Origin: JBNKVT01 sp050299335
Lineage (GTDB): Bacteria; Pseudomonadota; Alphaproteobacteria; Rhodobacterales; Rhodobacteraceae
Direction: 5' to 3'
Length of the DNA stretch: 15,848 bases
NCBI GenBank assembly: GCA_050299335.1
Contig: JBNKVT010000016.1
Location: 1-15,848 of the forward strand
The translations under genes were made by a program, and so were the position numbers. Positions 1 to 6,675 of the stretch are shown here, piece after piece; positions within the stretch are counted from its first letter, which is position 1; each line of letters opens with the position of its first letter. Below the pieces are notes generated by a model. The model saw only the letters and a program-made list of their open reading frames with translations. It did not search any database and had not been told where the DNA came from.

Positions 1-60
1 CGTCGGCAATAGCGGCTGGATCACCGACCACTCGAAATCTGTCAGATCGAAACGCGCCAT
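1..60 (-). CDS. IS5-family transposase, N-terminal fragment cut by the window edge
   Basis: The minus strand from 60 to 1 reads MARFDLTDFEWSVIQPLLPT, the characteristic opening of IS5-family (IS427-like) transposases, where the phrase LTDxEWxxIxPLLP is conserved. The ATG at 60-58 is preceded by AGGGGG seven to eight bases upstream, a good ribosome binding site. Only 20 codons lie inside the window, so the DDE catalytic residues cannot be checked and it is unknown whether the copy is intact. The protein would cut and rejoin the ends of its own element. The family call is confident because of the N-terminal motif; the subgroup is less certain. Confidence 0.8.
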   Translation of the reverse strand, partial: MARFDLTDFEWSVIQPLLPT

Positions 61-117
61 AACTGCCCCCTGCTCTTTTGCAGAAGTGAATCACAGCCCA
101 GCCCCCTTGGGAATCCC
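1..117 (-). mobile_element. End of an IS5-family insertion sequence
   Basis: This is the transposase start plus about 57 bp of non-coding DNA leading to a sharp motif, GGGATTCCC (minus strand, 117-109). It sits at the distance from the start codon expected for the terminal inverted repeat of such an element. The other end lies outside the window, so the outer boundary at about 117 and any target duplication are inferred and not shown. Confidence 0.55.
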
Positions 118-481
118 TTTTATGAGTATGTGACCTAGAGCCGTGGCGAGAAGATCGGCACGATTTTCGACCCGGACATCGCGTAATATCACATGGTCAG
201 AGCCGCGCCCTTGATTCAGAATTCAGGAACGGGGCTCCAACGCCTTCCGCCCATAGCCCGACTCACCAATCGCTGCGAGGAAATCCATCGATTTCAATGC
301 AATTGGTGATACCTGAAGGATCAGGGAAATGGTCGAGCGCTGTAGGAAAAGTCTCGGGATAGCCTCAAATCGGCACCTGACAATTATTTCCCATGCGCAG
401 CGCCACCGCCCGTCTCTGCCGGTTTCAGGACCCCCGTTCAGACCTTGACGCCTGAGCCGGAGGCGGCCAATACCTCTGCCC
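118..481. other. Gene-free stretch between the IS end and tdk
   Basis: About 360 bp without a gene I can support. A minus-strand frame of 88 codons (489-223) runs through it and into the start of tdk. Its C-terminal half reads like ordinary protein (for example SMDFLAAIGESGYGRKAL) but I do not recognise it. It has no clear ribosome binding site, and its N-terminal part is arginine/glycine-rich out-of-frame noise. It could be the decayed tail of a gene broken by the adjacent IS. No convincing promoter for tdk stands out. A GGAGG at 459-463 lies 18 bases before the tdk ATG, too far to be a normal ribosome binding site. Confidence 0.4.
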
Positions 482-1072
482 ATGGCCAAGCTCTATTTCA
501 ACTACTCGACCATGAATGCCGGCAAGAGCACGATCCTGTTGCAGGCCTCGTACAACTACAACGAGCGCGGCATGGAGACCTATCTCCTGACCGCCGATTT
601 CGACCACCGCTCCGGCGAGGGCCGGATCGCCTCGCGCATCGGCATCGCGGCCAGGGCCGACATCTACGCTCCCGACAGCGACCTGTTCGCGATGATCCGG
701 GCGCGGCTCGACAAGGGACCGGTCGCCTGCATCCTCGTCGACGAGGCGCAATGGCTGAGCGAGGATCAGGTCTGGCAGCTCGCCCGCGCCGTCGACGATC
801 TCGGCGTGCCGATCATGTGCTACGGTCTCCGGGTTGATTTCATGGGCAAGCTCTTTCCCGGTTCCGCCGCCCTTCTGGCGCTGGCCGACGAAATGCGCGA
901 AGTCCGCACCATCTGCCATTGCGGCCGCAAGGCGACCATGGTCGTGCGTCGTGGCCCAGACGGCAAGGCCTTGACCGAGGGACCGCAAGTCCAGGTCGGC
1001 GGGAATGACACCTATGTCTCGCTCTGCCGCCGCCACTGGCGCGCGGAAATCGGCGACCTTCCGGCAACCTGA
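482..1072 (+). CDS. tdk: Thymidine kinase (type II, TK1-like)
   Basis: Phosphorylates thymidine to dTMP with ATP in the cytoplasmic pyrimidine salvage pathway. The 196-residue length fits bacterial type II enzymes. Visible motifs are a P-loop (STMNAGKST, residues 9-17), the DEAQ Walker B segment with the presumed catalytic Glu (87-90), Zn-ribbon ligands C145 and C147 with C182 and H185, and the substrate lasso with VGGNDTYVSLCRRH (172-185). All key residues are present, so the enzyme should be active. The ATG at 482 gives the standard N-terminus (MAKLYFNYSTMNAGKS), although no ribosome binding site is at normal spacing. It stands alone between IS debris and a convergent neighbour. Confidence 0.96.
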   Translation: MAKLYFNYSTMNAGKSTILLQASYNYNERGMETYLLTADFDHRSGEGRIASRIGIAARADIYAPDSDLFAMIRARLDKGPVACILVDEAQWLSEDQVWQLARAVDDLGVPIMCYGLRVDFMGKLFPGSAALLALADEMREVRTICHCGRKATMVVRRGPDGKALTEGPQVQVGGNDTYVSLCRRHWRAEIGDLPAT

Positions 1073-1161
1073 GCCACGGGACCGCGAGGTCTCCGCGCAC
1101 CAAGGGTCGGGGCCGCCGACCAGAGTAGCGGGCTTGACCGTGGCAAGCAGAGACCTCACGT

Positions 1162-1204
1162 CACCCGCGAACGGGTGCTTGATGCACTCACTGTGCGTCA
1201 AGCA
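1162..1204. repeat. Two adjoining stem-loops
   Basis: The first stem is CACCCG (1162-1167) with CGGGTG (1172-1177) around loop CGAA. The second is TGCTTGATGCAC (1176-1187) with GTGCGTCAAGCA (1193-1204) around loop TCACT: 12 pairs with a single position that would be a G-U wobble in RNA. The two share two bases, so they would compete or stack. The role is unknown; no T-tract follows. Confidence 0.6.
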
Positions 1205-1287
1205 AGTCTCAGCAGAGTCCTCTCAACTCGATTCCGGCCCGAAACACTGCAACTGGGACGTTTCCTGCCACACCGCGCAAGCGAGCC

Positions 1288-1315
1288 TTCGGCAGGGGGG
1301 CTACCCCCTGCCGAA
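1288..1315. terminator. Candidate bidirectional terminator hairpin between tdk and csaA-like gene
   Basis: A perfect 12-bp GC-rich stem, TTCGGCAGGGGG (1288-1299) with CCCCCTGCCGAA (1304-1315), around a GCTA tetraloop. It lies between two convergent genes, where a shared terminator is expected. Neither side has a T-run, so termination by the usual intrinsic mechanism is not demonstrated. Confidence 0.45.
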
Positions 1316-1369
1316 AGCCCCCCTCAGGGGTCGGGTGCCATCGGCCGGCGAAGCGCCTGCTAATGCGCT

Positions 1370-1705
1370 TCAATGCAGCCGCGCGCCCGGAGCCACGTCT
1401 TCATCGGGTGCCACCAGGACGATCTCGCCCTCGCTGTCGGCCACCCCCAGCACCAGCACCTCGGACATGAACGGCCCGATCTGGCGCGGCGGGAAATTCA
1501 CCACCGCCATCACCATCCGCCCCACCAGCGTCTCCGGCGTGTAATGCGCCGTGATCTGGGCCGAGGATTTCTTCTCTCCGATCTCGGCCCCGAAATCGAC
1601 CCAGAGCTTGATCGCCGGTTTCCGCGCCTCGGGAAACGCTTCCGCCCGAACCACCCGTCCGGCCCGGATCTCCACCTTCAGAAAGTCGTCGAAAGATATC
1701 TCCAT
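1370..1705 (-). CDS. csaA: CsaA-like tRNA-binding domain protein
   Basis: A stand-alone OB-fold tRNA-binding domain protein of 111 residues, the usual length of the CsaA family. Members resemble the C-terminal domain of methionyl-tRNA synthetase; CsaA of Bacillus has been described as an export-related chaperone. The family pattern is clear: FDDFLKVEIRAGRVV (5-19), KLWVDFG (33-39), SSAQIT (47-52) and VVNFPPRQIGPFMSEVLVLG (68-87). I chose the ATG at 1705 because GGAG lies eight bases upstream. A GTG at 1714, overlapping the stop of the gene before it, would add three residues. It is the last gene of a tight minus-strand run. The family is sure; the cellular role in this organism is not. Confidence 0.88.
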   Translation of the reverse strand: MEISFDDFLKVEIRAGRVVRAEAFPEARKPAIKLWVDFGAEIGEKKSSAQITAHYTPETLVGRMVMAVVNFPPRQIGPFMSEVLVLGVADSEGEIVLVAPDEDVAPGARLH

Positions 1706-1710
1706 CACCT

Positions 1711-2118
1711 TCACTCCGGGTTCTTCACCGCGTCCAACACAGCCTCGACCTCAGCTGCCACGGCCTGCAAGGCCGCGTCCCCGGCCTCCCGCGCCGTCTC
1801 CTGCAATGCCTCCATCCGCGCCACCACCTCCGCAAGCGCCCCAGAGTCCGACCGCGCATCTGACCGCGCATCCGACCGCGCATCCGATTCCGCGGCCAGC
1901 ATCGCCCGGAACCCTGCGAGGGCCGTCCGAAAATCCGCCTGATATTTCTCCGAAACAGTGCGGCTCACCGCCGTGAGTGCCGCCAGGTTCCGCCGCTGCG
2001 CCTCAGCCAGCGCCGCCCCTTCCAGCCCGGCCTCGCCAATGCCCCGCGCAATGTTCAGCTTTTCCAGCAGCCCGGCCCAGTCGCCCGGATCGCTCCCGAA
2101 TGGCCCAGCCCCGGTCAC
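1711..2118 (-). CDS. Small helical protein with SDAR tandem repeat, phasin-like, function unknown
   Basis: A 135-residue predicted soluble, alanine- and glutamate-rich protein I cannot assign firmly. It opens with a Gly/Pro-rich stretch, continues with helical segments (about 28-77), has a hydrophilic tandem repeat SDARSDARSDARSDSG (78-93), and ends with an amphipathic, probably coiled-coil helix (94-133). The overall look, including KYQADFRTALAGFRAM (59-73 region), is reminiscent of phasin-like proteins, but this is only resemblance. The GTG start overlaps the proC stop (GTGA), so translation is probably coupled to proC. Its stop is 5 bp ahead of the csaA-like start. It is not a shadow: the frame is open, sits neatly between two genes and has the same codon bias. 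Confidence 0.75.
   Translation of the reverse strand: MTGAGPFGSDPGDWAGLLEKLNIARGIGEAGLEGAALAEAQRRNLAALTAVSRTVSEKYQADFRTALAGFRAMLAAESDARSDARSDARSDSGALAEVVARMEALQETAREAGDAALQAVAAEVEAVLDAVKNPE
1847..1888. repeat. 12-bp in-frame tandem repeat
   Basis: Three copies of TCCGACCGCGCA (one with C to T) at 1847-1858, 1859-1870 and 1871-1882, followed by a decayed partial copy. On the minus strand it encodes the repeated tetrapeptide SDAR. The unit is a multiple of three, so changes in copy number would not break the frame. Confidence 0.85.
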
Positions 2119-2927
2119 CGCCCCAGCTCGCGGCTGCGCGAGGCCGCCGCTGCCACCGCCCGTGCCATCAATTCCTTCAGCCCCCCCGGATCGGCCATCA
2201 GCACCTCAAGGGCCGCCGCCGTGGTTCCATGGGGCGATGTCACGTTGATTCGCAACTGGCTCGGGCCCTCGGTCGCGGCTGCCGCCAGTTGTCCGGCCCC
2301 CGAGACCGTTGCCTTCGCCAGGGCAAGTGCCAGATCCGGTGCCAGCCCCTCGGCCTCACCCGCCGCCGCCAGCGTCTCGATCAGGTGAAACACATAGGCC
2401 GGGCCAGAACCCGAAACCGCCGTTACCGCATCCATCTGTGCCTCGTCCTCGAGCCGCACCACCTGCCCGACCGCGCTCAACAGCGCCTCGGCCAGCGCCA
2501 GCGCCTCCACGCCGACCTGCCCGTTCCCGATCATCGCCGTGATGCCTTTGCCGATCGCCGCCGGCGTGTTCGGCATTGCCCGGATAATCGGCGTATTGGT
2601 CCCAAGCAGGGCTTCGAAAGTCGCGATCGGCGTTCCGGCCGCGATCGAGACAAACAGCGTCTCGCGGCCTCCCAGCGCCTGCAGCATCGGCAGCGCCTCG
2701 CCGATCATCTGCGGCTTGACGGCGATCAGGCAGACGGCGGGCTTCTCGGGCAGGGCGGTGTTCAAGCCGATCCCCTCCAGCCCCAGCACCCAGTCCGAGG
2801 GATGCGGATCGAGCACCGTCACCGCCCCCGGTTTCAACCCCTCCGCCAGCCATCCGGCCAGCATCGCCGAGCCCATCTTCCCGCAGCCCAGGAGCACAAT
2901 CCCCCGGTCATTCACCTTGTCGATCAT
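2115..2927 (-). CDS. proC: Pyrroline-5-carboxylate reductase
   Basis: Catalyses the last step of proline synthesis, reducing 1-pyrroline-5-carboxylate to proline with NAD(P)H in the cytoplasm. The 270-residue length is typical. Visible are the Rossmann dinucleotide motif GCGKMG (14-19), the conserved MPNTP (118-122), SGSGPAY (172-178) in the dimerisation domain, and the family signature with NVTSPHGTT (228-236). The ATG at 2927 has GGGGAG eight bases upstream. It is followed without a gap by the small helical protein (GTGA overlap) and the csaA-like gene, and preceded 39 bp away by the YbjN-family gene, suggesting one transcript. Confidence 0.96.
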   Translation of the reverse strand: MIDKVNDRGIVLLGCGKMGSAMLAGWLAEGLKPGAVTVLDPHPSDWVLGLEGIGLNTALPEKPAVCLIAVKPQMIGEALPMLQALGGRETLFVSIAAGTPIATFEALLGTNTPIIRAMPNTPAAIGKGITAMIGNGQVGVEALALAEALLSAVGQVVRLEDEAQMDAVTAVSGSGPAYVFHLIETLAAAGEAEGLAPDLALALAKATVSGAGQLAAAATEGPSQLRINVTSPHGTTAAALEVLMADPGGLKELMARAVAAAASRSRELGR

Positions 2928-2966
2928 GCGCTTCTCCCCGCGCGGCCCCCGCCGCCGGAGGCCGGT

Positions 2967-3470
2967 TCAGGCCCGACCGTAAGCCTCCGTCATGGCGATT
3001 TCCATGGCTTTTTCGGGGGCCTCGCCGCTCCAGCATACCAGTTGGAAGGCCGGGTAGAATCGCTCGCAGGCCGACAGGGCGGCGCGGACCATCTCGGCAA
3101 CCTGCTCGCCCGAGACCGAAGCGCCGCCGATCAGCGAAACACCGTGCCGGAAGGCCATCATTTTCTGGTCCTTCCACAGGGTGAAAGCCCCTGTCCAGCA
3201 ACGGTCATTGGCCCGGTCGAGCGCGTGATAGAGATCGGCCAGCCGGTCCCTGGGCGGTTCCATGTCGAAGGCGCAGATCAGCCGCAGGGTTTCGTCATGG
3301 GACGACCAGGCTAGGGTCAGCGAATAGACCCGCCAGCTGCCCTCAATGGCCATCGCGATCTGATCATCGGCGATCCGGTCGAAGTCCCAGTCGTGATATT
3401 CCGCCAGATGCTCAACGATATCAATGGGGTGGATGTCATCGGAGGTAAAATCTTGCTCGACAGCGCTCAT
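2967..3470 (-). CDS. YbjN domain-containing protein
   Basis: A 167-residue cytoplasmic protein of the YbjN family, described in annotations as putative sensory transduction regulators; the biochemical function is not established. Typical features are an N-terminal two-helix segment (IDIVEHLAEYHDWDFDRI, 16-33), alternating strands such as DDQIAMAIEGSWRVYSLTL (35-52 region), a central LRLICAFDMEPP, and the C-terminal helical part with ACERFYPAFQLVCWSGEAPEKA. I chose the ATG at 3470 because AGAGGGA precedes it at good spacing. An upstream ATG at 3515 would add 15 residues that look like leader DNA. It lies upstream of proC with a 39-bp gap, and the neighbourhood gives no specific job. Confidence 0.88.
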   Translation of the reverse strand: MSAVEQDFTSDDIHPIDIVEHLAEYHDWDFDRIADDQIAMAIEGSWRVYSLTLAWSSHDETLRLICAFDMEPPRDRLADLYHALDRANDRCWTGAFTLWKDQKMMAFRHGVSLIGGASVSGEQVAEMVRAALSACERFYPAFQLVCWSGEAPEKAMEIAMTEAYGRA

Positions 3471-3542
3471 GCCCGGTCCCTCTTCTATGTGCCCCTGAGA
3501 TGCAAAGCACCCCAAAGACTGGGTGAGGTTGACAAGGGACGG

Positions 3543-3565
3543 GGTAGAGGCTTCGCCCCTCTACC
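3543..3565. terminator. Hairpin between MCP and YbjN genes
   Basis: An 8-bp stem, GGTAGAGG (3543-3550) with CCTCTACC (3558-3565), around a 7-base loop. It lies downstream of the chemoreceptor stop and upstream of the YbjN start, both on the minus strand. It could end the chemoreceptor transcript, but no T-run follows in that direction. Confidence 0.35.
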
Positions 3566-3744
3566 AGATATGGTGGAGACTAATCCGGGCGCTGTAAAGC
3601 GTTAAATCCGCCGGATGTGAATGTGACACGAATTTCACAATCGACTATCGCCTCAGCGGAACCCCGGGGCCTTTCGCGGATTGGCGATCGAACCGGCAGT
3701 CGCAATCCCGAGAAACACGCGCCGCAGCGCCTCCGTGCAGTCGC

Positions 3745-5610
3745 CTACGCGACTTTTCGGGGCGCGCCCGCGTTGCCGACCGCTGCCGTGCCGTCAGACC
3801 GCAGTCCGGCAAGCAGTTCGGCCAGCGTCGTGGCCTGCTGTTCGAGGGTCGCCGCCGCCGACGAGCTGCGCTTGGCGATCTGGTTCGAGACCTGCGTCGC
3901 CTCATCCAGCTGCAGCAATTCGTTCGACATTGCTCGGATGCCGAGATTCTGCTCCTGGGTGCTGTTGGCGATATCGGCCAGCCGGTCCGAGACATCGGTG
4001 ATCGACTTGCTGATCGTCTCCAGCACCTCGCCGCTCCTGTTCACCAACTCGGCGCCTTTCGAGACCTTGTCCTGGCTGTTCACGATCAACTGGGTGATGT
4101 CGCTCGTCGCGTCCGCCGCCCGTTGCGCCAGCGACCGCACTTCGGAGGCGACCACGGCAAAACCCTTGCCAGCATCCCCGGCCCGCGCCGCCTCGACCGC
4201 GGCGTTCAGGGCCAGAAGGTTGGTCTGAAAGGCGATGCCCTCGATCACAGAAATGATGTCGGAAATCCGATCCGACTCGATCTTGATCTCGTCGACGGCG
4301 GTAATGGCGTCGCGCAGAATCGCGCTGCCCTTCTCGGCGCAGTCCTTCGATGTCTCCGCCATACCGGCCGAGGCTGTGACATTGTCCGTGGTCAGTTGCG
4401 TGCTCGCCGTCAGCTCCTCCATCGCGGCGGCGGCCTGCTGCAGCGATCCGGCCTGGTTTTCCGAGCGCCGCGACAGTTCTGCGGCATCGGTCCGCATTGT
4501 CCCGATCGCCTCGCTCATCGTCGCCTCGGTCCCGGAAATCCGGTCGACCAGCGTATCCACCTGACCCATCGTCGCGTTCAGCTGCCGCGCCACATCGCCG
4601 AGCCTGCCGCCGAACCGGTCGGGAATCACCCGGTCGAAACGGCCCGCCGCCATCGCCTCGGCCGTCTGGCCAAGCTCGCCGAGATATTCGGCCATCGTCG
4701 CGCAAAGCGCGTTCACATCATCGGCCAGCCGCTGCATCACCGGATCGTCGAACCGCCGCTCCACATTCCGATCGAACACGCCGCGCCGGGCTGCCTCGAC
4801 CACCTCGCCGACGCCGTTTTCGAGATCGCCGAGCATCTTCTCCTTCGCCGCCTCGGCTTCGGCATCGCGATCCGCCTGCCGCGCCCGCTCTTCGGCGCTG
4901 ATCTTCAGTTGCGCGCGCAGTTCCTCGAAGCGCCGCGCCAGAGTTCCAATCTCGTCGCGCCGCCCGATCATCGGCACCTCGATATCGAGCTCGCCTTCCG
5001 CCACCTGCCCGACCTTGCCCGTCAGCCGCATAACCGGCGCCCCGACCAGTTTCGAGATCAGCCAGAATGCCGCCACCCAGGCCAGCACCGCCAGCACAAG
5101 CCCGGCCCCACCCAGGGTCATCGCCTGCCGCTTCAATGCCTGCAGGATCGGCGTGTCAGACCAGCGCACCACCAGATAGCCCGCCGTCTCCCCGTCCGCA
5201 CCAAAGGGAATCGGAGCCACAGTGAGCGTGCCCTCGGCAAAGGCCTCTTCCGCCTCGCCGGCCCTTGCCACAAGGGCCGCGGCGTCAAATTCCGTGTCGG
5301 TGCCGGTCATGACCGCCCCTTCGGCGGAATAGATCGCCGCCGCCCCGAAGACATCGGGCTGCGCGGCGGCAAACTCCGCCAGGATCTCGTCCAGCGTCTC
5401 GATCTTTCCAAAGCGCACGGCGCCGCCGAGCGAGGTTGAGACGAGGACGGTTTTCAAGAGGCTGTCATGACGGTGGGTCGCCATCTGCAACCGGTAGGAG
5501 GTCACGAAACTGGCCGAGGCCAAAAGGACCGCCGTCACCAGAATTGCCGCTCCGACAGCAAAGGAGACATTGCGGTTGAGCGAACTTGTCCGCGAATGGC
5601 GGTCCTGCAT
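3745..5610 (-). CDS. Methyl-accepting chemotaxis protein
   Basis: A 621-residue inner-membrane chemoreceptor that would control a CheA/CheW kinase array. Order of parts: short cytoplasmic N-terminus; TM1 (about 15-38); small periplasmic sensor region of about 125 residues (39-163), probably a single-Cache type; TM2 (about 165-188); HAMP domain (about 186-238); a further HAMP-like linker (about 260-350); and the signalling domain with the highly conserved hairpin around IAFQTNLLALNAAVEAARAG (459-478). There is no C-terminal CheR-binding pentapeptide (end is APRKVA). The ATG at 5610 has AGGA just upstream. The start is 22 bp after the stop of a secreted Cache-like protein, so the two are very likely co-transcribed. 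No other che genes are in the window. The ligand is unknown. Confidence 0.95.
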   Translation of the reverse strand: MQDRHSRTSSLNRNVSFAVGAAILVTAVLLASASFVTSYRLQMATHRHDSLLKTVLVSTSLGGAVRFGKIETLDEILAEFAAAQPDVFGAAAIYSAEGAVMTGTDTEFDAAALVARAGEAEEAFAEGTLTVAPIPFGADGETAGYLVVRWSDTPILQALKRQAMTLGGAGLVLAVLAWVAAFWLISKLVGAPVMRLTGKVGQVAEGELDIEVPMIGRRDEIGTLARRFEELRAQLKISAEERARQADRDAEAEAAKEKMLGDLENGVGEVVEAARRGVFDRNVERRFDDPVMQRLADDVNALCATMAEYLGELGQTAEAMAAGRFDRVIPDRFGGRLGDVARQLNATMGQVDTLVDRISGTEATMSEAIGTMRTDAAELSRRSENQAGSLQQAAAAMEELTASTQLTTDNVTASAGMAETSKDCAEKGSAILRDAITAVDEIKIESDRISDIISVIEGIAFQTNLLALNAAVEAARAGDAGKGFAVVASEVRSLAQRAADATSDITQLIVNSQDKVSKGAELVNRSGEVLETISKSITDVSDRLADIANSTQEQNLGIRAMSNELLQLDEATQVSNQIAKRSSSAAATLEQQATTLAELLAGLRSDGTAAVGNAGAPRKVA

Positions 5611-5632
5611 TTCCTGTCCTCTTCGCTGGTGG

Positions 5633-6196
5633 TTAAAGCGATTCGAGATTGATGCCGACCGTGATCGCGCCCAAGGGTTCGCCGCTGTCGGGATCGATCA
5701 CCGGGAAGGAGACCTGGGACTGGTAGGTCTGGCTGCTCTCATCCAGCTCCACATCGCCGAAATGCAGCGTATGGGCCGGTTTTCCGAAGGTTTCCTGCCA
5801 TTTGGCCTCGTCGCCCTGCCAGTAATCCGAGGTCACCGCACTTTGCATGACGTTCAGGCCGCGATTGTCGGTCACGAACACTTCCGAGACGATCCCGCCG
5901 AGCCCATCGGCCTGGCTGCGGATCCAGTTGGAGGCATCCGAGGACATAATTTCGTCGATGAACGGATGCGCCCCGGCGCCGACCTCATCGCGCCAGCGGT
6001 TGTCCAGGGCGATGATATCGTCCTCGGTCAGCCCGGCATGATCGGCATTCTGCTTGCGCAGCGCCTCGATCACCATCGGGTCTTCGGCCCACGCCAGCAG
6101 CGCCTCGTTGGCGATCTGTTCAAGCTGGGGGGCGAATTCGTTGGCGTGCAGGGGGGCGGCGGCACAGATAAGTGTAACGGCGACAAGTTTCCGCAT
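5633..6196 (-). CDS. Secreted single-Cache (PDC-like) sensory protein, putative chemoreceptor partner
   Basis: A 187-residue protein with a clear signal peptide (MRKLVAVTLICAAAPLHA, cleavage expected after residue 18) and no other membrane segment, so it should be periplasmic. After a helical N-terminal half (19-100), the C-terminal half looks like a Cache/PDC sensor fold: EVFVTDNRGLNVMQSAVTSD (105-124), DYWQGDEAKWQETF, then SQVSFPVIDPDSGEPLGAIT and the closing VGINLESL. This matches the extracellular sensing part of chemoreceptors and histidine kinases, but here it has no signalling domain of its own. The ATG at 6196 has GGAGAG upstream. It lies 22 bp ahead of the MCP gene. My inference is that it presents a ligand to that MCP or modifies its sensing; this is untested. 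Confidence 0.82.
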   Translation of the reverse strand: MRKLVAVTLICAAAPLHANEFAPQLEQIANEALLAWAEDPMVIEALRKQNADHAGLTEDDIIALDNRWRDEVGAGAHPFIDEIMSSDASNWIRSQADGLGGIVSEVFVTDNRGLNVMQSAVTSDYWQGDEAKWQETFGKPAHTLHFGDVELDESSQTYQSQVSFPVIDPDSGEPLGAITVGINLESL

Positions 6197-6317
6197 GAAG
6201 TCTCTCCTGTTGGTTGGCTGTCGGGGACAGCGAATTACGGTCGGGAGACTTGGCGGACCGGACTAAATTCCGCGTTAAAGGCGGCCCGGAAACTGTGTCG
6301 AATTTTACGGAACCGGA

Positions 6318-6560
6318 TTACTTCTTCGCCTCGAGTGCATCCAGGCGGGCCTTCAGCGCCTCGTTTTCCTCCCGCGCCTTCTGGGCCATGGCGCGCACGG
6401 CTTCGAATTCCTCACGGGTGACGAAATCGCGGTCGGCGAGCCAGCGGTCAATCCAGCCCTTCATCGCCGTCTCGGCCTCTTCCTTCGCCCCCTGGGCCAC
6501 GCCCATGGCGTTGGTCATCAGTTGCGAGATATCGTCGAGCACCTTGTTGCGGGTCTGCAT
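6318..6560 (-). CDS. ubiK: UbiK-family accessory factor (BMFP domain, formerly YqiC)
   Basis: An 80-residue protein of the membrane fusogenic/UbiK family. UbiK in enterobacteria assists the soluble complex that makes ubiquinone by binding lipid and UbiJ; the same role here is an inference. The pattern fits: an N-terminal amphipathic helix (KVLDDISQLMTNAMGVAQGA, 6-25), a middle segment with WLADRDFVTREEFEAVRAMA (40-59), and a C-terminal coiled coil (about 55-80) ending in LEAKK. The start has an excellent GGAGGGA ribosome binding site. It is divergent from lgt, sharing a 115-bp control region. Confidence 0.88.
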   Translation of the reverse strand: MQTRNKVLDDISQLMTNAMGVAQGAKEEAETAMKGWIDRWLADRDFVTREEFEAVRAMAQKAREENEALKARLDALEAKK

Positions 6561-6622
6561 TTTTCCCTCCGGATTGGCTGGCTTTCATATGGTCTGCAGA
6601 TGCCGGTATTGCAAGCGCCCGG

Positions 6623-6651
6623 TTGACTTCGCCCGCCGGTCGCGGGATGAC
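6623..6651 (+). promoter_or_regulatory. Possible lgt promoter
   Basis: In the divergent ubiK-lgt gap, TTGACT (6623-6628) matches five of six bases of a sigma-70 -35 box. Seventeen bases later GATGAC (6646-6651) is a weak -10 match (three of six). The spacing is ideal but the -10 is poor, so this is only a candidate. Confidence 0.25.
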
Positions 6652-6675
6652 CCAAGGCAAAGATAAGAGGCGCCG

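Larger units (their letters stand above)
1073..1369. other. Convergent intergenic region with several hairpins
   Basis: A 297-bp gap between the 3' ends of tdk (+) and the csaA-like gene (-). I see no gene. It holds three strong inverted repeats, listed separately at 1162-1177, 1176-1204 and 1288-1315, and a short C-rich palindrome around 1320. None is followed by a clear T-run on either strand. Minus-strand frames crossing it are extensions of tdk shadows. Confidence 0.5.

Noticed and set aside
425..1201. 258-codon minus-strand frame opposite tdk
   Set aside because: Antisense shadow of the high-GC thymidine kinase gene; composition is not that of a real protein and tdk has all family motifs.
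1847..1888. Possible CRISPR array
   Set aside because: Direct 12-bp tandem units without spacers, inside a coding frame.
1977..3314. 445-codon plus-strand frame
   Set aside because: Runs antisense through proC and the YbjN gene; Arg/Pro/His-rich shadow translation with no domain.
4123..5439. 438-codon plus-strand frame
   Set aside because: Antisense shadow of the chemoreceptor; His/Arg-rich and lacking any motif.
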